A stretch of DNA of 64,000 nt from Oopsacas minuta. Lineage: Eukaryota > Porifera > Hexactinellida > Lyssacinosida > Leucopsacidae. A program made the translations under genes and the position numbers. This document shows positions 43,501 to 52,164 of this stretch, piece after piece. The notes beneath the pieces are model-generated. The model had not been told where the DNA came from and did not search any database. It saw only the letters and a list, made by a program, of their open reading frames with translations. Each line of letters begins with the position of its first letter. The stretch's first letter is position 1. The stretch is from the NCBI GenBank assembly GCA_024704765.1, contig JAKMXF010000111.1:1371372-1435371 (forward strand), read 5' to 3'.

Positions 43501-46500
43501 GTGGTGCCAAAACCAAGAATGCTCTAATCACAGGAGCCTAGCAGATTTCCTTATACAACCATTACAGCATATCATGAGGTATACACTGCTGTTGAAAGCA
43601 ATTCGGTCGCATTCTACCAGTGAAGAGAGCAAAAATAAACTCACTCAACTCTTAGAAATGCTAGAAGCTTTCTTAAGACATATCAATTCGAAAGTACGTG
43701 AACAGGAAGAAATAGAAATAGTTCAGCAAATCAACGAAAAATTAAATTGCTCTTCTTTTCTAGAGACCACTAGTCCAGATGAGAAGTTTCTTTCAAAGTA
43801 TTTTAAATTTGATCTGCTAGCACCAATGCCAGGCCTCCCATTTAGCATGGCAAGAATCTTACTGAAACATAGCAAGCTCAAAATGCGAGATCTGACACCT
43901 CTAGGTTTGAAAACATGCTTCATTACTCATCGCCATGAAACTTATGCGAAATTTAACTCAGTCTATGTATACCTATTTACAGATATCATCATACTCATCA
44001 GACACAATAAAATTAAATTATTCGACATGATAAAACACCCAATCCTTTTAGGAGATATACGACTTGAAAATCATTCACCTAATCAGTTCTATCTCATATC
44101 TCAATCTGAATTCAACATGCCAACCGAAATACTTTGCTTTAAGGCATCGACTCAAGAAATCATCGAATCCTGGATGAGAGCAATAAAAAACGCCTCTGAG
44201 AAATACACCCAAGCAAAGCATGAATTCGTAAACCAAGGACAGTTTATGCAACAAATTGTTGATGGTAAGCAAATGTCATTGAGTACATCATATCTATCAA
44301 GTTCAAGTTCATCAACCATAGAATCAGATTTCAACAGTGGTTTTGAAGAAGTAAATGATAAAAATACTATCGATATAACATCAGAGACAGGTGATATAGA
44401 AACTCAACATCACAACAGAAATATTATCCAGGCAATCACTACTGAAACCAAAGACTCAGCTGAAATTTCTAATAATGTTACAAAAGAGAAGTACTTGGAC
44501 GATAGTGAAACTAAGAATTACAGAAGATACTTATATAGAAAGGGTTTAGTCCTTAGGAGGAAGAGCATAAACAATCATTTGCTTGAAGAAGATTACGTAG
44601 GAGTGATGCCACAATCTCTTCTTGTGAAAACATAATAAGATATCGGGAGAATTACTAAACGTCTAATTTATCTGTGTTTTGGATCAATTGGTTGATCTTT
44701 TCAAAGTAGGGGTTATACATTCTGTATGTGCTCTATTCTTTTCAGTATTGTTAGTACTTTAATACGTATAGTGATGAGCAGTGGCGTAGCCACATGGGCT
44801 TGCCCTGGCATGCACGCCGGTAACTGACCGTCGTGCCCGAGCAACGTTTGCGCGCCTGGCCAGTGTTTTTTTAAAATGTATTTTTAACTGCTTCAAGCAA
44901 ATTAGTTCTACTTATTAATAAACCGTTTTGTTGTGTTTCGATACTCCCAATAATTTCCATATTTATTAATATCATTTCAATTCGTATTATGGTTTTTACT
45001 GTTTAAACCCACTCATATTCTTTCATTTTATCATTCGTTTAATGGCATACATTGTATGTGTGGTCTAAATCCAATCTTGGTCGTGTCCCCCGGCAATCAC
45101 TTAAGGCTGGCTACGCCACTGGTGATGAGATGGGTTGGTTAAGTATTATATACTTGCAATATAACCCCGAAAGTAGTTTAGACTAGTGCCAAATTATATT
45201 ATCAGAGCTCCGAATTTCGTAGCGAGTAACAATAACTCATATAAGAATATATTGTGCCCATCGGGATATTAAGTACACTGTTCGCTAGCAATTCAATGCC
45301 TGTAATAATTACGTGTATAATTCATAGCTGAAAATTACAGAATCTTATTCTAAGTACACTACTCGATCACACCAGGTTATACAATACGATTTTTGAATTC
45401 TGAGATGTCATAAGAATGTATTTATCGTGTTTACCAAGAATCACAAAGAAGGAATAGATATGTACGTAGTTATGTGGGATTCGCAGCCAGGGGATATTTT
45501 TGATAATTCCCCGTTTGTAGAGAACATTTATGTAGGATTAGGAATTTGCTCTATTTTTCGCCCCGTTTCCCAGGCCCCGTTTGTGCCGGTTATAGGAAGA
45601 ACAGGTGCACATATAACTAGTTAGTCTTCCATGCTGCGTTTATCTGAGCTAGAAAAGTATTTTGAACACAAAGGAAAGGACGATAAAGTTGCATGAGTTG
45701 TTATGTTCAGAAAATATCTGTAAAAGGGTCTAGAATAGTATAAATCAGCCAAAATTGGAACACATTTTATTTTGGATCGGAGATTTGCACCTAGGGTATG
45801 AATTTTTCTATAGTGAATATTTCAGGGTTATTCAGGGTTATTCAGGGTTATTCTGGGTTATTCAGGGTTATTCTGGGTTATTCAGGGTTATTCTGGGTTA
45901 TTCAGGGTTATTCTGGGTTATTCTGGGTTATTCAGGGTTATTCTGGGTTATTCTGGGTTATTCAGGGTTATTCAGGGTTATTCTGGGTTATTCTGGGTTA
46001 TTCAGGGTTATTCAGGGTTATTCTGGGTTATTCTGAGTTATTCAGGGTTATTCAGGGTTATTCTGGGTTATTCAGGGTTATTCTGGGTTATTCAGGGTTA
46101 TTCAGGGTTATTCTGGGTTATTCAGGGTTATTCAGGGTTATTCTGGGTTATTCTGGGTTATTCAGGGTTATTCAGGGTTATTCTGGGTTATTCAGGGTTA
46201 TTCTGGGTTATTCTGGGTTATTCAGGGTTATTCAGGGTTATTCTGGGTTATTCTGGGTTATTCTGGGTTATTCTGGGTTATTCAGGGTTATTCAGGGTTA
46301 TTCTGGGTTATTCAGGGTTATTCAGGGTTATTCAGGGTTATTCTGGGTTATTCTGGGTTATTCTGGGTTATTCAGGGTTATTCAGGGTTATTCAGGGTTA
46401 TTCTGGGTTATTCTGGGTTATTCTGGGTTATTCAGGGTTATTCAGGGTTATTCAGGGTTATTCTGGGTTATTCTGGGTTATTCTGGGTTATTCTGGGTTA

Positions 46501-49500
46501 TTCAGGGTTATTCAGGGTTATTCTGGGTTATTCTGGGTTATTCAGGGTTATTCAGGGTTATTCAGGGTTATTCAGGGTTATTCTGGGTTATTCTGGGTTA
46601 TTCTGGGTTATTCTGGGTTATTCTGGGTTATTCTGGGTTATTCTGGGTTATTCTGGGTTATTCTGGGTTATTCTGGGTTATACTAGGAAATGCTATACTA
46701 TTTTTTAGAAAGTTTTTAGGCAGATATTCTCATTAAATGTAAACTCGCCCCTATTTGTTGTCACGGAGTTTACTGATCTAAGTTCTACATCAAATTTTTC
46801 CTCAAAATATTTAATTTCTGCTATATTGAGTAAAGCAAGATCGTTTACGACAAATTTGCCAACATAATTTATATTGACTGCTATTATCGAAACTAATAGA
46901 ATTGCTTGGTGTGTACTATATACTGCGTATAATGCATTATAGTAGAAATTATCAAATGATAAAAGATACCTTTCCTCCGAAGATAACTGTTCTAGCAACA
47001 TGGTTAGCTGTTGGATTCTTCTTAATTCTGTTGTATAGAGTAACTACATGCAGGACATTCATGAGCTGTCGCTTATACTCGTGTATCCTCTTCACTTGAA
47101 TATCAAATAGAGATTCTGGTAGGACTTCTATCCCATATTGCTCCTTGATATAAGCAGCTACAGATCGTTTGTTAGCTATCTTAATTTCTAGAACTTTACC
47201 AAGAAACACTTCATCGTTATCTAAAGCCTTCAATCGTTCTAGTTCTGACAGATTTCTAATCCAATCTTCACTATCTAAACTCTAGAGAAGTTCGTATAGC
47301 ATCAATTCAGTAACCCAATTACTCATATACTACCTTCATGAGGCGTATTTGAGATTAAATTTTGCGGGAACATCAAAATATTTTTACTATTAAACAAATA
47401 CAATTGTCTGGGCAATATAGTTTCAGAAATATTAAGTATAAAGTGTACACAATATTTTCTAATAAATTTGAGGAAATAATGAGAATTTTGCATAGTCACC
47501 ATCACCTTATGTGTTGAGGTGGAATATTAAAATTTCCAGTGTAATATACCACACGGGCACCCTCTACCAAACTAATAGATTGTATGATGGGCAATAAAGT
47601 TTCAGAGATATGGAGGTTTAAAGTGTACACAATTTTCGTTGTTAACTTCACACACATTCATTTCACAACATAAGGATATATGACAAATAGATCATTCTAA
47701 GTTTTCACATGCAGTTTTACAAATATTTGGTAGCGTCAGTACTTACTAATAATTTTGGTCTACTGTTAGAGTGAGGGAGGGGAGACTGGGCACCTTCGGC
47801 TTCGAGAATACGCCAAGGACTCTTTTAAATAATTAAATATAAATATGCGTCAAAAAAATTAACGAATATTCGAAAAATCGTCCTTTTAGGAAAGATTGGT
47901 TTAAGTATTACAAATTATTTAGCATAATTGGATTTCCTCTATGCATCAATCTTAAAATAACTAATCTACCTTAGTTATTAGTTCAGCTAATGAAGGATTA
48001 CAGAGCTTGAGCCAGCGTCTAGGAGTGATACCATTCGTTACATTCACAAACTTATCTGGAGTCATCTCACAGAAATCTTTAAATCTGAGAAACAATTAGT
48101 AAACACAAAGTAAGGTCCCAATATATATATATATATATATATATATTTCATAAATTGGACTCACGTTACATCATATATGGAACACAAACATATCGAAACA
48201 CCCGCTTATATCGAGTTGTACAAATATATTTCCTAACCATCAAAGTTACAATATTATTTGATCGGCTATATCGAAGAAATTATTGTGGTCCATTTAGCTT
48301 CGATGTAAGCTATAAATAGCTAATTAGTAAATTACGTTTCATTCTTAATAATATTTGTGTGAATAGCAGATACTCCGTTAACTTTGTGTGACCCTACGAT
48401 AGCAAGATGAGCCATGTTAACTCTCTTCTCTCCCCCTTCCTCTATCAGAGACATTCTCTGCATTTTAGTTACATCACCAGGATAACTGCGAGTAACATCC
48501 TACAAAATATCTGATAAAACAGTTAGATATAAATCAATAAAGTATAACTAACAATAAGATGTCTGTGATTAATCTCAAATATAATCTGCATGTGTCTAGG
48601 TAGCAGTCTCTCTATCATGGAAACAGCCCATCTCTCTAGGGCCTCAGGAAGTACCGTGTGGTTGGTGTAAGCAAATATCTTAGTACAAATACTCCATGCA
48701 GCTTCCCAGCTGAGACCTTCAATGTCAATCAGGACTCTCATCAGTTCTGGGATAGCCAGTGCTGGATGAGTGTCATTGAGCTGGATAGCAACCTTAATGT
48801 GCAAAAGGAATGTTATATATTTTTCGTATTTATCAATATCTATGATACCTACCATATCTGGGAGAGAGCTCCATAGAGCGCTAGCAACAGGAGTACCACC
48901 CTCAACATTCTGCTTAAATCTTCTAAGTATGTCTTGCATTGTAGCTGATACCATGAAGTATTCCTGTTTTAGACGTAACTCTTTTCCTTCAAAAAACTAA
49001 TATGAAAATATAAATTAAACTCTACTCTACATAGAAAAATTAAGTATAGGGTAATAATCTTACATTGTCGTTGGGGTAGAGAACTTTAGTTATGTTCTCT
49101 GCTGTATTTCTATCTAGAACAGCTTTCACATAGTCTCCATGGTTAAAGTAAGAAAGATCAAACTCTTTGGGGCTACTAGCAGACCACAAACGGAGAGAGT
49201 TACATGTCTTTGTGGCGTAGCCTGGAATAGGAGTGTCGTATGGTATGGCTAGTACAATCTAAATAAAAATAAATAACAACAATCTCTCCAATATTGTATG
49301 CTAAGAATGAATCGATTTTGAAATATACGTATGTAGCTAGTGTAATTATAATTAATACTACATTTATTTCATTCAAGTATATGCATTCGTTTACTTTTGT
49401 ATATACGATTATACATGGATGTATATTAGGAAAAACAATAATTACACACAGGGACGTCGCCAGGCTTTGATATCTAGTGGTCAACAAGTTCAGATGTTGC

Positions 49501-51705
49501 CCACCAGATTGAAGTTCCTAACAAATTTCAAAGCCTATGGGCGCTGTAAACAATCGGTAAATTCCAGGAGCGAACCCATCACAAGAAATAGCGTTTGGCC
49601 TGCAATTGCCCCAGAAAGTTAACATAACTGCGTAATACACATTTTGCTTGGATAATTTTCCTTTTGAATTTGTGCTTTGCGTATATGAATAAGATGGATA
49701 CATTTACTCGGTTATAAACACTCTCCATAGCGCCACTGTAATGTACCCCCGACCCGGATAATTGTAAAAATGAAGAAGTAAGGAACTAATTTTCTAAAGT
49801 GGTATATGGAGCTTGTTCTGGTTCTGTTGTCCAGAAGACAGACAAGTTCCAGGTTGTATAATTGGGTGTTAAATGAGATATTTTCTCCAAATATTTACTA
49901 AGCAATCTTGTAATTGTACCATTTGAGGATTCTTTATCTACTCGCACTGTAACTGAGATACTTTTCCAAGGATTAGGGGCCGTTCAAACGTTACGTAGCG
50001 CAAATTTCCTTAATTTTGACACCCCTCCCTGTGCCCGTTTTTTCACCGTTTTGTAATATAATAAGAACGGGGCTGTAACACTTCGCATACCACTCCTCCC
50101 CTTGTAGCGGTTACGTAAAGTTTGAACGCCCCCTTTATGTAAATCCCTATCATGAATTACATATTTGTAATTCTCAACTAAAGTCAAATTACATGATCAA
50201 TTACCTTTCATTGACAGAATAACTGACTGAATTTAGTACAGGACCCGTTTGGCCCTGGTAACCCTTGTAAAGCCTGCAATAAAGATCATGACGAGCAATT
50301 TCCCATTTTAGATAGAAGGTGTGAAAAAATCACTTTAGGAGCCCAAAAAAGTATACAGTGGAGTTTCCCAAAATGGACAACACCTCTACAACGGACAAAC
50401 TCATTGAAGGAAATAAAGTTTGTGGTATATTTCAATATATACAAGTTTAGTTTGGTTCCCGAACACTTCCTATGAGTTATATGATATTTTGTGTTCGGAC
50501 TTGCTATTTGCGACAAGACAAGGGTAAGAAGGTTGGGAATCACTGCTTTAAATGACATACATAATTTGTTCCGAACGACTGATCATCGTATTGAACTACG
50601 TAATATCTTATTTACACAGAAGTAATATATTGAAAATATATACCTGAGCGTCTTTCCAACTCTCCCCATCAGTCCTCCCATAGAACTGAACTTCATAAGC
50701 TTTTTCAGGTCTAGATTGCTCCCAAGGGTTACCAAACTTCAGCCAGTCTTCAGGATGTTCTACCTGCCATCCGTTATCAATTTTCTGTGAGAATATTCCG
50801 TACTCATACCTGATGCCATATCCGTATCCAGCTACACCTAATGTAGCCATGGAGTCCAGGAAGCAAGCTGAATATAGTATTATCAATAATTACAATCATT
50901 AATATACATATAATAATATAGCTAGCTCATGTACCTGCTAATCTTCCTAGACCTCCGTTACCCAGACCAGCGTCATTCTCTTCATCCTCAATTTGCTCTA
51001 TGTCCAGTCCAAGCTAGAGAGAATACATAAATACAATCTGAATCTGATATAGCTAATATACGACAGTTAACTCTCGTTATATAGAATCGGATATATGGAA
51101 ATACCCGTTTTATCGAAGTCTGAAATTGTGTAAATATGGTCCCAAACTGTCACAGTAATATAAATAAAATCGGTTATATAGAACTCCGCTTATACAAAAG
51201 TAATTATCGTGGTCCCTTGAGCTTCGATATAACAGTTGTCTGTATATGTACGAACAGTGCAGTATCTAACCTGGAAGAGAGCTTCCTCTACAATAGAGGA
51301 CATCTGTAAATTCACCATTGTATTAGTTAGCGTTCTTCCCATTAGAAACTCCATAGACAAGTAATAAACTCTCTAAAGTAGTATACATAAATGAAATAAG
51401 CTGTGTTTATATTTTTAATATTTGATCACTACAATTACCTTAGGATTTTCTTGATAATAATGTTGCTGTGTCTTGATCCACTTCTCAGCTAGTTTATCCC
51501 TGACTGCATTAGCAATAGCTGTGTAGTAATCGTGATTAGTAGACACCGTCCTATCCTTCATTAGCCTCAGATGTAAATGCTGATTGAATGCCTTCATTAC
51601 TGCATTGACATCTCCAACTTGTGTGATATTCTTTAGAGATATTTCTCTTCTTGCCTTTCCGATTGAAGGAACTTTCCTAAAAGCTGGTTTCATACCCTCA
51701 GACAT
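40506..51705 (-). CDS. PYG: glycogen phosphorylase
   Basis: Thirteen exons: 51439-51705, 51271-51372, 50935-51013, 50644-50867, 49064-49258, 48853-48996, 48553-48792, 48336-48499, 47970-48084, 46970-47281, 41088-41309, 40697-41026 and 40506-40637. Phases agree throughout and give 841 aa (human PYGB 843). The regulatory phosphorylation site is conserved as RREIS(23)LK. The fold markers [53 protein letters not shown] and [13 protein letters not shown] are present, and [11 protein letters not shown] carries the PLP lysine (Lys686). Reaction: phosphorolysis of glycogen to glucose-1-phosphate. Most introns are 53-67 nt, but introns 4 and 9 are 0.7-1.4 kb. Intron 10 is 5.7 kb, with a nested gene and a decamer array. 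The Met at 51705 is chosen over an upstream hydrophobic extension. Confidence 0.98.
41310..42622. other. phosphorylase intron 10, part before the RhoGEF gene
   Basis: AT-rich intronic sequence and the presumed RhoGEF promoter (plus strand). No TATA-like element can be singled out because the region is so AT-rich. The frame at 41739-41960 has no similarity I recognise. Confidence 0.5.
42623..44635 (+). CDS. DH-PH RhoGEF (PLEKHG5/6-like), nested in phosphorylase intron 10
   Basis: Intronless. The first ATG is at 42623 (670 aa); the frame is open a little further up but from a TTG. Residues 1-145 are Ser-rich and presumably disordered. The DH domain runs about 160-350: [51 protein letters not shown] (the CR3 helix) and [18 protein letters not shown]. 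The PH domain is about 390-535 ([31 protein letters not shown]). The tail is Ser/Thr-rich. The ALWE..E..YI.NLK start of the DH resembles PLEKHG5/PLEKHG6. Expected to activate Rho-family GTPases at membranes. Codon use is AT-rich, like the nested receptor gene in RAD54. It lies antisense inside a 5.7-kb intron. Confidence 0.9.
   Translation: MANIRHTISGSESISDTLASSLYKEKDILMSPQDENVNVSLNGEPNLWRLSLSKDSSRRRRNALFSISKFKQAFSKIELGESNEISIQSSTSISKMKENIETSNNCENTESIKDTFEKNDNDDTLQTNNIPGEEQSQKDTIVNALHWTDWISEEQLKGLTKQQLKQQEALWEFITRESEFISNLKIILSLFATRLDRLKHLDMLGNVHPENIFGGIKEIYQSHLSFWKECLHKCLRYAQNNKLPLSEQTFIETFPNEIESRFEVYLTHCLFATKYQEQILNAQKDDSFKEYLKWCQNQECSNHRSLADFLIQPLQHIMRYTLLLKAIRSHSTSEESKNKLTQLLEMLEAFLRHINSKVREQEEIEIVQQINEKLNCSSFLETTSPDEKFLSKYFKFDLLAPMPGLPFSMARILLKHSKLKMRDLTPLGLKTCFITHRHETYAKFNSVYVYLFTDIIILIRHNKIKLFDMIKHPILLGDIRLENHSPNQFYLISQSEFNMPTEILCFKASTQEIIESWMRAIKNASEKYTQAKHEFVNQGQFMQQIVDGKQMSLSTSYLSSSSSSTIESDFNSGFEEVNDKNTIDITSETGDIETQHHNRNIIQAITTETKDSAEISNNVTKEKYLDDSETKNYRRYLYRKGLVLRRKSINNHLLEEDYVGVMPQSLLVKT
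44779..45121. mobile_element. hAT-type MITE with 8-bp TSD
   Basis: Perfect 14-bp TIRs CAGTGGCGTAGCCA, and a perfect 8-bp duplication GTGATGAG at 44771-44778 and 45122-45129. 343 bp, non-coding. Located in phosphorylase intron 10, 140 bp downstream of the RhoGEF stop. The intronic stretch 45130-45820 that follows shows nothing else. Confidence 0.93.
45821..46680. repeat. 86-copy decamer array TTC(A/T)GGGTTA (telomere-like)
   Basis: Exactly 86 back-to-back 10-mers with no indels. Only the fourth base varies (40 A, 46 T), plus one G-to-A change near 46036. Every unit but that one holds GGGTTA, a permutation of the TTAGGG telomere hexamer, and GGG recurs every 10 bp. The last ten units are all T-type. 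Because the period is not a multiple of 3, every plus-strand frame is open, which explains the long spurious frames here (for example 45798-46736). It lies in phosphorylase intron 10, so the pre-mRNA carries the C-rich strand. Confidence 0.98.
48122..48147. repeat. (TA)n microsatellite
   Basis: About 13 TA dinucleotides in phosphorylase intron 8. Confidence 0.9.
48160..48315. mobile_element. pogo-like MITE remnant in phosphorylase intron 8
   Basis: Contains CTCACGTTACATCATATATG, followed by GAA, on the left and TTAGCTTCGATGTAAGC on the right, with CCGCTTATATCGAG and ATTGTGGTCC inside. These words are shared with the copy at 51061-51242. Ends are degraded. Confidence 0.5.
49976..50134. mobile_element. 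Harbinger-like MITE, TTA duplication, phosphorylase intron 4
   Basis: Left end GGGGCCGTTCAAACGTTACG and right end (inward) AGGGGGCGTTCAAACTTTAC are inverted copies; TTA flanks both sides. 159 bp, non-coding. GGGGCCGTTCA ends with a 3-bp TWA duplication are typical of PIF/Harbinger-type elements. The remainder of intron 4 (49259-50643) has only repeat-like fragments, such as CAGGGACGTCGCCAGG near 49446 and CAGTGGAGTTTCCCAA near 50356, without partners. Confidence 0.75.
51061..51242. mobile_element. pogo-like MITE in phosphorylase intron 2
   Basis: Left CAGTTAACTCTCGTTATAT and right (inward) CAGACAACTGTTATATCGAA are imperfect inverted ends. The interior has CCGTTTTATCGAAG, AATATGGTCCC and ATCGTGGTCCCTTGAGCTTC, shared with remnants at 32290, 39765 and 48160. 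Confidence 0.6.
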
Positions 51706-52164
51706 ATTGTTTGTGCTAGTAACTGAATGCTGGTAATTATTTAATGAGGCATTAATATTGAAGATACATAGGGCCGTAGGAAACGGTAGGGCTAGGAAGA
51801 GCATAGCAATGCATATTTACCAACAGGCATCAATCACAGGAGTTTTCTTCTAATTAGGTGACTAGCATGTTTGAGCCTAAATCCTGTACATTTGAGCAAC
51901 CACACCCTAAAATTCCTGGACAAGATGCTGGACACTTTATTGTTGATAAGTTATGTATAAAAATATCAATTGATGCATTTAACATGGACGCAATCAAACA
52001 GATTCTGAATTTCGACGGTACACACAAGCAACTAACTTTAGAAAATGAATAATCAGAATTTATTGAGCATTTTATGGTAAATAGTGAATTGAAATATAAA
52101 TTTAGAAAACAAAACTAAATAAATAAGTAGAAATATATGGTAAATAAGCCGCGGGAGTCTTAAG
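51706..52164. other. intergenic between DGK 3' end and phosphorylase start
   Basis: About 460 bp. A 64-codon frame (51858-52052) has no family resemblance and is not supported. The phosphorylase promoter should lie here. Confidence 0.5.

Noticed and set aside
45755-46736. Long plus-strand frames (93 and 312 aa) encoding a GYSGLF(R/W)VI repeat protein
   Set aside because: They are the decamer array read in frame; a 10-bp stop-free period leaves all three plus-strand frames open, so openness is no evidence of coding.
49446-49735. Possible hAT element starting CAGGGACGTCGCCAGG
   Set aside because: No inverted partner end and no matching 8-bp flanks were found.
51858-52052. 64-aa plus-strand frame upstream of phosphorylase
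   Set aside because: No similarity and no splice signals; likely chance in a promoter region.
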